Assembly: GCF_000023825.1 (NCBI RefSeq)
Contig: NC_013061.1
Span: 1,984,001-2,048,000 of the forward strand
Length of the DNA: 64,000 bases
Reading direction: 5' to 3'
Source of the DNA: Pedobacter heparinus DSM 2366
GTDB taxonomy: Bacteria > Bacteroidota > Bacteroidia > Sphingobacteriales > Sphingobacteriaceae
Below, one piece after another: positions 26,435-35,657 of this stretch (position 1 is its first letter; each line of letters opens with the position of its first letter). The position numbers and the translations under genes were made by a program. The notes under the pieces are model-generated. The model saw only the letters and a program-made list of their open reading frames with translations, was not told where the DNA came from and made no database searches.

Positions 26435-27499
26435 ATGAAAAGAACGGAAGAGAAAGCATTGGTTGGCGTACGAGAGATTGCAAGAAAGGCAAACGTTTCT
26501 ATAGCCACAGTAGACAGGGTTTTGCACAATAGAACAGGCGTATCTGCTAAAACCAAAGAGAAGATTGATGCAATTATAGAAGAGTTAAACTATAAACCAA
26601 ATATCCTGGCCAGGCGACTGGCTTCAAAACAGATATTAAGGTTTGCTGTGGTTATTCCTTCCGTATCTAAAGAAACAGACTACTGGAATGCACCATTAAG
26701 CGGTGTTTTACAGGCCGAGTCAGAGATTTCCTCTTATGGCATTCAGATCGAAACTTTTCTTTTTGATCAGAATGACAAAAAATCTTTTGAAAAACAGGCC
26801 GATCTGCTACTTAGAGGTAATTTTAATGGCGTATTGCTTGCACCAATGTTTATTGAAGAATCCAGTAAATTTGTGGATGAATGCACCAAACTGAATATGC
26901 CCTGTGTATTCATCAATTCCGACATTCCTGATAAGAACAGTTTATGTTATATTGGCCCCAATCTATACCATAGTGGATACCTGGCTGCGCACATCTCGGG
27001 CTACCTGTTGAAAGATAATGATCAGGTACTTGTGGTGAACATTTCCAAAGAGATAGACAATCATCACCATTTGTTGAGAAAAGAAGAAGGTTTCAGAAAA
27101 TACTTTGCAGATAACCATAAAAATAACGAAATCTTAAAGGTGGATATCAGGGATACGGCTTATGATTCTGTAAAGGCCAGTCTGTCTACAGTATTGAAGT
27201 CAAACAAAGTAAATCTCATCTTTGTAACCAATTCACGCGTATCTTCAGTGGCACATTACCTGGAGCAGCAAAAAATCGAAAATGTGAAGCTGATCGGATT
27301 CGACTTTTTAACGGACAATATTGAATATCTTAAAAAGCAGACTATCGACTTTTTGATCTGCCAAAAGCCAATTGAGCAGGGATACAGAGGGATAATGGCA
27401 CTTTATACCCATTTTGTTCATGCTGTCCCTGTAGAAAAGATCTACCACATGCCAATCGATATCATTACTAAAGAAAACTATCAGTTTTACAGGAACTAA
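26435..27499 (+). CDS. LacI-family transcriptional regulator
   Basis: This 354-residue protein has an N-terminal LacI helix-turn-helix (VREIARKANVSIATVDRVLH, about residues 9-28) with the hinge-helix sequence NILARRLASK, then a periplasmic-binding-protein-type ligand domain. LacI proteins bind palindromes with a central CpG, exactly the form of the three operators at 13499, 18833 and 24246. It is last in the plus-strand cluster, so it is probably the local repressor or activator responding to a pathway intermediate. The recognition-helix variant TVDRVLHNR is common in Bacteroidota sugar regulators. Confidence 0.9.
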   Translation: MKRTEEKALVGVREIARKANVSIATVDRVLHNRTGVSAKTKEKIDAIIEELNYKPNILARRLASKQILRFAVVIPSVSKETDYWNAPLSGVLQAESEISSYGIQIETFLFDQNDKKSFEKQADLLLRGNFNGVLLAPMFIEESSKFVDECTKLNMPCVFINSDIPDKNSLCYIGPNLYHSGYLAAHISGYLLKDNDQVLVVNISKEIDNHHHLLRKEEGFRKYFADNHKNNEILKVDIRDTAYDSVKASLSTVLKSNKVNLIFVTNSRVSSVAHYLEQQKIENVKLIGFDFLTDNIEYLKKQTIDFLICQKPIEQGYRGIMALYTHFVHAVPVEKIYHMPIDIITKENYQFYRN

Positions 27500-27666
27500 G
27501 CAAGAACTTATACTTTACTTTTTTAAGTTTTAAGTCTGCCCAATACCATGGTAAAGCTTGTTCTTTGTGGGTAGGATCGGTTATTATAAATATTTTTGGA
27601 TAATTTTTAAAAGAGGTACTGGTAAATTATTTTTTTCCTGAATTAGAATTTTGACTTTTACGTGAA

Positions 27667-30594
27667 ATGCACCACTCAAAAGACCCCCTTTTCCAGATCT
27701 TGTTCAATCAGCTTGCCGAAGCAAGGCTTATCCTTAAAGCTGAATTCCCAAATTTTATTGTTATTAGCAGTAATTCTGCATGGCAGAACCAAAGCGGAAC
27801 AGATAAACTTTATCCCGGGTTAAATATGGATGACCTGTTTTTGCAGGTTATTGAAAAGGGTGAAGCATTGGTCTTACAACCTGTTTTGGATAATCATTCA
27901 GACAAAGATACCTGGTTTGAACTGGAGATCCTCCCGATCAAGGATATTTCAGGTGATTCCACAACATACCTGATGTGTACCTTATATGACGTGACTGAAC
28001 GGGTAAATGGAGAACATGCGTTGACCGCCTCGAAAGTCGCGAGTGCGGGCTTGCTGCTCAATAACCAGGAACTTAATGAAGAACTTGCTACTTCTAATGA
28101 AGAACTTGCTGCGGCAAATGAAGAGTTAACTGCAGTTAACGAGGAACTATTAAGTGCTCAGGAAAGATTACGGTTGTTAAATAATGATCTGGAGCTCCTT
28201 GTTCAGCAGCGTACGCTAGATTTGCAGCATAGCGAACAAAAAGCCAGGTTTATTGTGGAAGATGCACCAGTAGCCATTGGCGTGCTGGAAGGCCGGAACC
28301 TGATAATTGATTCGGCCAATAAAAAAATGCTGGAAATATGGGGGAAAGACGAATCGGTTATTGGCAAAACTTTACGTGAAGGCCTGCCAGAACTTGAGGG
28401 GCAGGCATTTTTGGGTATTCTTGATGATATATTCGTTACCGGGTCAGTTTTTTACGGAAATGAGGTAATGGCTGTGCTGGAGTATTCGGGAATACTTAAA
28501 GAAGGTTATTTCAATTTTGTTTATCAACCTGTAAAGGATGAGCTTGGCCGTACATTAAGCATTATGGTTGTAGCTACTGAAGTGACTGAACAGGTAAAGG
28601 CAAGAAAGGTTATTGAAGAAAGTGCCCATCAGCTCAGAAGAATGGTTATGACTACTCCAATAGGTTTAACTATCCTTAAAGGAACCGAATTGTCCATCGA
28701 AATAGCCAATCAGCCGATGCTCGACATCTGGGGGCGAAGGGATGAAGAGGTTATCGGGAGAAATTTAACCAACGTTTTTCCGGAACTTGCAGATCAGCCC
28801 TTTCCAGCTTTGCTCAGAAATATTTTTGACACGGGAAAGCGGGTAGCTGAACCTTCGGCTAAGGCTACTATTGTTTTATCTGACGGTACATTTAAAGAAA
28901 TTTATGTCGATTTTTCTTACGACCCGCTCTTTGATCTTGACGGAAACGTAGAGGCAATACTGGCCAGTGTAAAGGATGTAACCGAACTTACCGAAGGAAG
29001 AAAAATGTTGCAGCAAAGGCAGGAGGAACTGGAAACGTTGAATGAAGAATTTTTAGCCGCAAATGAGGAATTGGTTGCTACAAATGATGAGCTTTTTGAA
29101 ACTCAGGAAGATTTAAAGCTGCTATTTGAGCGATTAAAGGATAATGAAACCAGATTTCGTAGTCTGTTTGAGCAATCGCCGGTAGGCATGTGTTTCCTCA
29201 AAGGAGAGGAATTGATTATTGAGCTGGCGAACGAGAATATTTTAAAAATCTGGGGACGAACAAGAGAAGAGGTAGTTGGTAAACCTCATGCACTTGCCCG
29301 GCCGGAACTTCGTGGGCAGCCCATGAATGAATGGCTTCGCGAAGTTTACGTTACTGGTATTCCACGTATAAATAATGAGTTAAAAGTTAAATTGTATGAT
29401 AAAGGTGGACTTAGAGAGGCATTTGTTCATTCCTTATATCATCCTTTAAAGGATGAGCAGGGAGTTGTAACTGGTTTACTGATCATTCTTAGTGATGTTA
29501 CACCTTGGGTACAAACCAGAAAACAAGTGGAGTGGGCACAGGAACAATTGAGCCAGGCTATACAGTCGGCTGAATTGGGTACCTGGTATATCAAAACAGA
29601 AACCAGGGAATTCATACCTTCACAACGACTCAAGGAATTATTTGGTTTTCAGAAGGATGAGGTAATGACCTTTGCTGATGCGATCAAACTGATTACTGAC
29701 GATTATCGAGAAAGTGTTGTTAAAGCAATTGAGGATACCATTGAAAATGGCAGCAGATTTGAATTAGAATACCCAATCCATAGCTATAGGGACGGGCAGC
29801 TCCGTTGGTTAAGATCTACTGGAAAGTTGTATCCTGCAGAATCTGGAACAGCTTCACATTTTTCTGGAACAGTATTAGATATTACTGCTCATAAACTAGA
29901 AGAAATTCGAAAAAATGATTTTATTGCCATTGTTAGTCATGAGTTAAAAACTCCATTAACAAGTTTAAAAGGATATTTACAGTTGATGAGAGGTAGATTT
30001 GATAGCTCGGCAGCTCATTCATTTTTCAGCACAGTTTCTGAAAAATCTTTAGCTCAAGTAGAAAAAATGCATTCATTGGTAAAAGGATTTCTTGACGTGG
30101 CAAGGTTAGAATCTGCAAAGTTGGTGCTGAATCTTCAGCCTATGCGTATAGATCAGCTTGTACTTGAATCAGCTGAAGAAGCCAGTCTGATGTACGATCA
30201 GCACGAAATTATAGTGGAGTATTGCGAACCCGTTGAAGTTATGGCTGACCGTGACAAAATTACACAGGTATTGGGTAACTTGTTGAGCAATGCAATTAAA
30301 TATTCTCCCCGGGGTAAAATAGTTTCGATGAGTTGCAAGGTTATTGGTACTGAAGTGCTTGTTGAAGTTAAAGATCAGGGGATGGGTATCAAACAGCATG
30401 AAATATCTAAGGTATTTGATCGCTTTTACCGTGTCGAGACCAAACATACAACTACAATTTCCGGATTTGGGATCGGACTGTATTTATGTGCTGAGATCAT
30501 TAAATTGCATAATGGAAGGATTTGGGTTGAAAGCAAGATTGGTGTCGGATCTTCTTTCTTTTTTAGCCTGCCAATTGGTAAAGTTAGCCCCTGA
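27667..30594 (+). CDS. Soluble multi-PAS sensor histidine kinase
   Basis: This 975-residue protein has no transmembrane segment. It has about five PAS-type modules separated by Glu/Asn/Leu-rich coiled coils (repeats of NEELA/ANEEL around residues 135-170 and again around 450-480). Three successive PAS modules share the phrase I-E-x-A-N-x-x-x-L-x-I-W-G-R/K, so they look like internal duplications. The C-terminal kinase has a HisKA box with His758 in VSHELKTPL and a HATPase domain with QVLGNLLSNAIKYSP, DQGMGI and GFGIGLYL. No response regulator is adjacent. The signal is cytosolic and unknown. Confidence 0.9.
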   Translation: MHHSKDPLFQILFNQLAEARLILKAEFPNFIVISSNSAWQNQSGTDKLYPGLNMDDLFLQVIEKGEALVLQPVLDNHSDKDTWFELEILPIKDISGDSTTYLMCTLYDVTERVNGEHALTASKVASAGLLLNNQELNEELATSNEELAAANEELTAVNEELLSAQERLRLLNNDLELLVQQRTLDLQHSEQKARFIVEDAPVAIGVLEGRNLIIDSANKKMLEIWGKDESVIGKTLREGLPELEGQAFLGILDDIFVTGSVFYGNEVMAVLEYSGILKEGYFNFVYQPVKDELGRTLSIMVVATEVTEQVKARKVIEESAHQLRRMVMTTPIGLTILKGTELSIEIANQPMLDIWGRRDEEVIGRNLTNVFPELADQPFPALLRNIFDTGKRVAEPSAKATIVLSDGTFKEIYVDFSYDPLFDLDGNVEAILASVKDVTELTEGRKMLQQRQEELETLNEEFLAANEELVATNDELFETQEDLKLLFERLKDNETRFRSLFEQSPVGMCFLKGEELIIELANENILKIWGRTREEVVGKPHALARPELRGQPMNEWLREVYVTGIPRINNELKVKLYDKGGLREAFVHSLYHPLKDEQGVVTGLLIILSDVTPWVQTRKQVEWAQEQLSQAIQSAELGTWYIKTETREFIPSQRLKELFGFQKDEVMTFADAIKLITDDYRESVVKAIEDTIENGSRFELEYPIHSYRDGQLRWLRSTGKLYPAESGTASHFSGTVLDITAHKLEEIRKNDFIAIVSHELKTPLTSLKGYLQLMRGRFDSSAAHSFFSTVSEKSLAQVEKMHSLVKGFLDVARLESAKLVLNLQPMRIDQLVLESAEEASLMYDQHEIIVEYCEPVEVMADRDKITQVLGNLLSNAIKYSPRGKIVSMSCKVIGTEVLVEVKDQGMGIKQHEISKVFDRFYRVETKHTTTISGFGIGLYLCAEIIKLHNGRIWVESKIGVGSSFFFSLPIGKVSP

Positions 30595-30769
30595 TTCTGT
30601 CTTTTCTTGGGAAAAAGGTGCTTTTTGGAAGAAGGGGCTCAGCAATCTTCGAACAAAGGCAGAAGCAAGGCAGTTTAAAGGGGTAATTTCAGGGCCTGTT
30701 TTGGATTTCAAACTAAAAATAGAAACCAAGCTGTTCCCAGATTGTTAATCATGAGAAAAACATGATACC

Positions 30770-33403
30770 ATGGGACTTGACAAGTATAACCATAAACGCG
30801 ATTTTAACAAAACTGCTGAGCCAAAAGCTGGCAAATCTAAAGATGCTGATCAATTACATTTTGTAATCCAGAAACATGACGCTTCCCACCTTCATTACGA
30901 TTTCAGACTGGAAATGGAAGGCGTGTTAAAAAGCTGGGCAGTACCAAAAGGACCGTCAACAGACCCTAAGGTGAAACGTCTGGCCATGATGGTGGAGGAT
31001 CATCCGTACGACTATAAAGATTTTGAGGGCATAATTCCTAAAGGAGAATATGGTGGTGGAACAGTGATTGTTTGGGATGAGGGTACTTATGAACCTATTG
31101 AAGAAATTAAAGGAAAAAAAGCTCAGGATAAGTACTTGCGGAAACAGCTGAAGGAAGGATCGCTGAAAATAAAACTGCAGGGCAAAAAACTAAAAGGGGA
31201 ATTTGCCCTGGTTAAAACCCGCGGCATGGGCGAGAATGGATGGTTGCTGATCAAGCATAAGGATGATTATGCAGCTACGGCAGATATTACTAAACAGGAT
31301 AAATCAGTGCTATCCGGCAAAACCATTGCTGCCATGGAACAGACCAGTGATAAAGTATGGCAGCATGGTCATGAGGAAAAACTGGAAAAAGCACCCAAAA
31401 AAAAGATACCCATAGGCATGAAACCCATGCTGGCAACGCTGGTTGACGAGCCATTTGATGATCCGGACTGGGTTTATGAGGTGAAATGGGACGGCTACAG
31501 GGCGCTCGGCTTCAGCAGGAAAAACGGTGATGTACAATTGCTTTCACGCAATAACAAACCATTCAATGAAAAATTTTACCCCATTTACGAGGTTATGCAA
31601 AACTGGAAAATTGATGCCGTTGTAGATGGGGAAATACTCGTGCTGAATGACAAAGGAGTCTCCAACTTTGCTGAACTGCAAAACTGGCGCAGCGAAGCTG
31701 ATGGCGAACTGGTGTATTACGTTTTTGACCTGATCTGGTATGATGGAAAAGACCTTACCGGCTTAAGCTTATTGCAGCGGCAGGCAATTTTAAAAAGCAT
31801 ATTGCCCCAGGACGATGACCGCATTCGCCTGAGTAAGGTATTTACCGCGGAAGGAACCGAGTTTTTTGAGGCTGCCAAAAAAATGGGATTGGAAGGCATT
31901 ATTGCCAAAAAAGGAAGCAGTACCTATACACCGGGCAACCGAAGTACCGACTGGCTGAAAATTAAAATTAACAAAAGGCAAGAGGTGGTGATAGCGGGTT
32001 TTACCAAAAATAAGGATAGTTCAAAACAATTCAGTTCTTTACTGCTGGGTGTTTATGAAAGGGGGCATCTGCAGTATGTAGGTAAGGTAGGTACGGGCTT
32101 TTCTGATCAGTTGCAAAAGGAAATGATGAAGCAGTTTGAACCATTAATGATTACTAAAAGTCCTTTTGATGAAATTCCGGATGTGAACAAGCCTTCCCGT
32201 TTTCGTCCGAACCCACCTCAGGCAAAGGCAACCTGGTTAAAACCTGAACTGGTTTGTGAAGTGGCTTATGCAGAAGTCACTTCAGATGGGGTATTCAGAC
32301 ATCCTTCTTTTCAGGGCATGCGTATAGATAAGAAAGCAAAAGACGTAATAAGGGAGGCTGCAGTAGAAACGAAAGCTGTTGTAAATTTAGATATGGAGAC
32401 AGATGACATGGCTAAAACAAATAAACATGCAAAGGCGATTAAGCCGCCCAAGGCTGCTGCCCGCAAAACTTTGCTGAACCCTAAAGATGAAACCCAGGTT
32501 CGTAAAGTTTGCGGACATGAACTGAAATTTACTCATTTGAGCAAAGTATACTGGCCGGAAGATCAGGTAACCAAAAGAGACCTGTTTAATTATTATTACC
32601 AGGTTGCGGAGTACATATTGCCCTACCTGAAAGACCGGCCCATGTCATTGAATCGCTTTCCTGGTGGTATTAATGGTCAGAGTTTTTATCAGAAAGATGT
32701 AAAAGGAAAGGCACCGGACTGGGCCAGAACTTTTCCTTATACTACGGGTGAGGGCGAAGCTAAAGAATACCTGGTGGGGGATGATGAGGCCACCTTACTT
32801 TGGATGGTCTCTCTTGGCTGCATTGAAATGAATCCCTGGTTTAGCAGGGTAAAATCGCCTGACAACCCGGACTATTGTGTGATCGACCTTGATCCGGATA
32901 AGCAGAATTTTGATCAGGTTGTAGAAGCGGCCCTTACGGTAAAGGAGGTTTGCGACCAGATGGATGTGCCAAGTTTTTGTAAAACATCCGGTTCTACCGG
33001 TATCCACATTTATATCCCCCTTGCTGCAAAATACAGTTATGACCAATCGCAGATGTTTGCAAGGATCATTGTCAGTCTAGTCCATCAGCGGATTCCGGAA
33101 TATACCAGCCTGGAACGGATGATTCCTGCGCGCAAGGGAAAAATGTACCTCGACTTTTTGCAAAACCGTCCGGGGGCGACCATTGCCGGCCCTTATTCAT
33201 TAAGACCAAAACCAGGTGCAACGGTTTCTATGCCCCTGCATTGGGAGGAAGTAAAGCCTGGTTTAAAAATGACTGATTTTACTATTTTTAATGCGCTGGA
33301 ACGTTTAAAAAGTGAAGGTGATTTTTTTAGAGGCGTACTGGGAAAAGGCATTGATCTGGAAAAAACGATTCATAAAGCCAAAGGTGTTTTTGGCAATAGT
33401 TAA
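30770..33403 (+). CDS. ligD: Multifunctional NHEJ DNA ligase D (phosphoesterase-ligase-polymerase)
   Basis: This 877-residue protein has all three LigD modules, in the order phosphoesterase (about 25-165; HDASHLHYDFRLE), ATP-dependent ligase (about 215-520; active-site Lys239 in EVKWDGYRA) and primase/polymerase (about 585-870; HLSKVYWPED, DLDPDK metal Asp pair, SGSTGIHIYIPL). It repairs double-strand breaks with Ku. The partner ku gene is 16 kb away at 49581, on the other side of a polysaccharide locus. A Lys/Ala-rich linker (about 545-575) joins ligase and polymerase. Confidence 0.95.
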   Translation: MGLDKYNHKRDFNKTAEPKAGKSKDADQLHFVIQKHDASHLHYDFRLEMEGVLKSWAVPKGPSTDPKVKRLAMMVEDHPYDYKDFEGIIPKGEYGGGTVIVWDEGTYEPIEEIKGKKAQDKYLRKQLKEGSLKIKLQGKKLKGEFALVKTRGMGENGWLLIKHKDDYAATADITKQDKSVLSGKTIAAMEQTSDKVWQHGHEEKLEKAPKKKIPIGMKPMLATLVDEPFDDPDWVYEVKWDGYRALGFSRKNGDVQLLSRNNKPFNEKFYPIYEVMQNWKIDAVVDGEILVLNDKGVSNFAELQNWRSEADGELVYYVFDLIWYDGKDLTGLSLLQRQAILKSILPQDDDRIRLSKVFTAEGTEFFEAAKKMGLEGIIAKKGSSTYTPGNRSTDWLKIKINKRQEVVIAGFTKNKDSSKQFSSLLLGVYERGHLQYVGKVGTGFSDQLQKEMMKQFEPLMITKSPFDEIPDVNKPSRFRPNPPQAKATWLKPELVCEVAYAEVTSDGVFRHPSFQGMRIDKKAKDVIREAAVETKAVVNLDMETDDMAKTNKHAKAIKPPKAAARKTLLNPKDETQVRKVCGHELKFTHLSKVYWPEDQVTKRDLFNYYYQVAEYILPYLKDRPMSLNRFPGGINGQSFYQKDVKGKAPDWARTFPYTTGEGEAKEYLVGDDEATLLWMVSLGCIEMNPWFSRVKSPDNPDYCVIDLDPDKQNFDQVVEAALTVKEVCDQMDVPSFCKTSGSTGIHIYIPLAAKYSYDQSQMFARIIVSLVHQRIPEYTSLERMIPARKGKMYLDFLQNRPGATIAGPYSLRPKPGATVSMPLHWEEVKPGLKMTDFTIFNALERLKSEGDFFRGVLGKGIDLEKTIHKAKGVFGNS

Positions 33404-33459
33404 ATAAATACAGGTTGTAATTACATAATTTTATGTACTACATATATATATATATTAAT

Positions 33460-33467
33460 TACATTTG
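33460..33467 (+). promoter_or_regulatory. -7 element of the sialidase-fold gene
   Basis: TACATTTG is a perfect TAnnTTTG element, preceded by an AT dinucleotide run. No good -33 element is seen. A start site about 7 nt downstream supports the ATG at 33515 rather than an upstream start at 33467. Confidence 0.45.
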
Positions 33468-33514
33468 TGTATGCAGATCTCTACTGGAGCTGCGCTAACC
33501 AAATATTTTTAAGT

Positions 33515-34690
33515 ATGTATACCTCAATCAAAAAACCAAAAATGATTGGCGGAGTGTTTTGTTTTCTGATGCTGATCTTTTTTTGCAGGGACATTGCTTC
33601 GGCAGCTTCTTTAACATCTGGAATTTCTCGTCTGGATAGTTTGAATTTCATTTATAAAGCCGGAGAAAATGGCTATTCCTGTTTTAGAATCCCAGCCCTT
33701 ATTTATACAAAAGATGGGACTCTGCTGGCTTTCGCAGAAGCCAGAAAAAATAATTGCGGTGATTCGGGTGATATAGACCTCGTGATCAAAAGATCGTCGG
33801 ACAGGGGCAAAACCTGGAGTAGTTTACAGGTGGTATGGAGTGATTCGACCAATACCTGTGGCAATCCGGTCCCTGTACAGGATAGGGGTACCAGCCGGAT
33901 TTGGCTGATATCCACATGGAACCTGGGGACATTTCATGAAAAACAGATCATCAGTGATGCCGCAAAAAAAGGAAGACATGTGTATAAGCTTTATTCTGAT
34001 GATGATGGCAGGAGCTGGTCGGGGCCAACGGAAATTACGGACCAGGTAAAGAAGCCAGACTGGTCGTGGTATGCTACCGGACCTTGCCATGGGCTGCAAA
34101 TAACCAATGGAAAATATGCCGGGCGATTGGTGATTCCCATAAACCACATTGAAAGAGGTACCAATCAAAATTTTGCGCATATCATCTACTCAGATGATCA
34201 TGGTAAAAGCTGGAACCTGGGCAACAATACCCCCCAGGATAAAATGAATGAAACTACTGTCGCCGAAATTTCTAAGGGCCGTTTAATGCTGAATATGAGA
34301 AATGCAGACCGGAGCATTAAAACCAGGCATACTGCTATTAGCAGCAATGGTGGATTGAGCTGGAATAATGTTGAAAAGGATACGGTTTTAATAGAACCCA
34401 TTTGTCAGGGTAGCTTGTTGAGTCACTTTTACAATAAAAAGAAACCCGTTTTGCTGTTTACCAATCCTGCAAATGCTAAGCTGCGAGCTAATATGACGTT
34501 AAGGATGAGCCTGAATGATGGGAAGACCTGGAAACACAATTTAGTTTTACATGCTGGCCCATCGGCTTATTCTGACATCGCGCTTATAGATAAAACCACA
34601 ATTGCGAGTTTTTTTGAGGCGGGGTATGAAAAGCCTTATGAAGGTATCGTATTTAAAATCGTCAATTATTCAGATCTAATACAAAACTAA
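33515..34690 (+). CDS. Sialidase-fold exo-glycosidase (GH33-like)
   Basis: About 391 residues from ATG 33515 (a second ATG at 33542 directly precedes the hydrophobic signal). The mature protein has the FRIPAL arginine motif and multiple Asp boxes (SSDRGKTW, SDDDGRSW, SDDHGKSW, SSNGGLSW, SLNDGKTW), giving a six-bladed propeller. It is exported and would remove terminal nonulosonic or related 2-keto sugar acids. It opens the polysaccharide locus, directly abutting the dioxygenase gene. Because the locus otherwise carries pectin-type activities (GH28, GH95, GH36), the target may be a plant keto-sugar acid (as for GH33 enzymes on rhamnogalacturonan II) rather than sialic acid; this is inference. 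Confidence 0.82.
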   Translation: MYTSIKKPKMIGGVFCFLMLIFFCRDIASAASLTSGISRLDSLNFIYKAGENGYSCFRIPALIYTKDGTLLAFAEARKNNCGDSGDIDLVIKRSSDRGKTWSSLQVVWSDSTNTCGNPVPVQDRGTSRIWLISTWNLGTFHEKQIISDAAKKGRHVYKLYSDDDGRSWSGPTEITDQVKKPDWSWYATGPCHGLQITNGKYAGRLVIPINHIERGTNQNFAHIIYSDDHGKSWNLGNNTPQDKMNETTVAEISKGRLMLNMRNADRSIKTRHTAISSNGGLSWNNVEKDTVLIEPICQGSLLSHFYNKKKPVLLFTNPANAKLRANMTLRMSLNDGKTWKHNLVLHAGPSAYSDIALIDKTTIASFFEAGYEKPYEGIVFKIVNYSDLIQN

Positions 34691-35470
34691 ATGGAAACAG
34701 CACGTTTATTTAATTTCAGAAAATTAACTGAAGAAGAATTAATATCCTATCGTAAAAACGGCTACCTGATCATCAGAAGTATTTTAAAGCCGGAAGGATT
34801 AAAACAAATGCAGACAGAGTGCATGGAAGCCTGGAGCAGGGAAAAGGAATCTTTTGATCCAAATAAGAGCTGGCTGCAAAATTCTTTACTGGTAAATATC
34901 CATCACCAGGCGGCAACCGTCAGGGATTATTATTTTGAGGGACCACTGGTAGAAATGGCTTCAGAAATTATTGGTCCGAACATAAAAGGGGCTACCTCAC
35001 AGTTGACTTTTAAAATGAAGGGAAATACCAAGCCCTTTGGCTGGCATCAGGACAATGGCTATGGGGAGCTGGAACCTTATAATGCGCTCACTACGCTGAC
35101 CGCGCTTGACGATACGGATAGGGGAAATGGTTGCTTATGGCTCATTCCCGGAAGTCATAAAGAAGGGCAGATCAGGGTGTATCAGAACGAAAATCAAAAG
35201 AAAAGTCAATCTGAGATCATTGTGAAGGCAGATGACAGCCTGGCCATTCCAATGGAGATGAAAGCGGGTGATGCGTTGCTCTTTAATTGCTGGATGCTGC
35301 ATAAATCTGATGGTAACATGTCGGAGAGCAGGGACAGGCGAATCTTGTTTTTGAGGTATGCCGATGCAGACGCAGTTGAGGTGTACAACGAACGTAAACC
35401 ACGTTTGGGCAGACTGGTTAAAGGAAAGACAAAATTTAAAGAAGTTGAAGCCTTTGAAGCGGATCTGTAA
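34691..35470 (+). CDS. Phytanoyl-CoA dioxygenase (PhyH)-family Fe(II)/2-oxoglutarate oxygenase
   Basis: This 259-residue cytosolic protein without signal peptide has the double-stranded beta-helix metal triad: His and Asp in WHQDNGYGE and the distal His in CWMLHKSDG, with a 2-oxoglutarate-binding Arg probably in SRDRRILFL. Its ATG follows the sialidase stop without a gap. PhyH-family enzymes hydroxylate diverse small molecules. In a polysaccharide locus it may oxidatively demethylate or hydroxylate a released modified sugar, but no substrate can be assigned. Confidence 0.85.
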   Translation: METARLFNFRKLTEEELISYRKNGYLIIRSILKPEGLKQMQTECMEAWSREKESFDPNKSWLQNSLLVNIHHQAATVRDYYFEGPLVEMASEIIGPNIKGATSQLTFKMKGNTKPFGWHQDNGYGELEPYNALTTLTALDDTDRGNGCLWLIPGSHKEGQIRVYQNENQKKSQSEIIVKADDSLAIPMEMKAGDALLFNCWMLHKSDGNMSESRDRRILFLRYADADAVEVYNERKPRLGRLVKGKTKFKEVEAFEADL

Positions 35471-35499
35471 CAATCAGTTTGCCCAAAAGTTTTTATTCG

Positions 35500-35514
35500 C
35501 CCACATGATGTGGG
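35500..35514. promoter_or_regulatory. 15-bp palindrome upstream of the six-hairpin glycosidase gene
   Basis: CCCACAT-G-ATGTGGG is perfectly symmetric around one base and sits in the 187-bp gap after the dioxygenase gene. It could be a regulator binding site or a small hairpin (CCCAC/GTGGG stem). No other copy was noticed. Confidence 0.35.
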
Positions 35515-35657
35515 TATAGATGGAGATGGAAATTCAAACCGTTCAAACAAGATTTTGTTCATGCCATGCTAAGATAGTTTACTAACTGGCCAATAGTATG
35601 GCTGGATTTGCTGTAAAAAATCTTCAAATTGCAGTAGCCAATTTGAACCCAAACCGC

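Noticed and set aside
33437..33456. AT dinucleotide run
   Set aside because: A short simple repeat in a promoter region; no evidence of phase-variable length from one sequence.
33515..35470. Complete sialic-acid catabolic (nan) locus, combining the sialidase with nagA, NagB-like and the DHDPS-family gene
   Set aside because: No NanE or N-acetylmannosamine kinase is visible, the DHDPS protein is longer than NanA, and the blocks are separated by an unrelated kinase and ligD.
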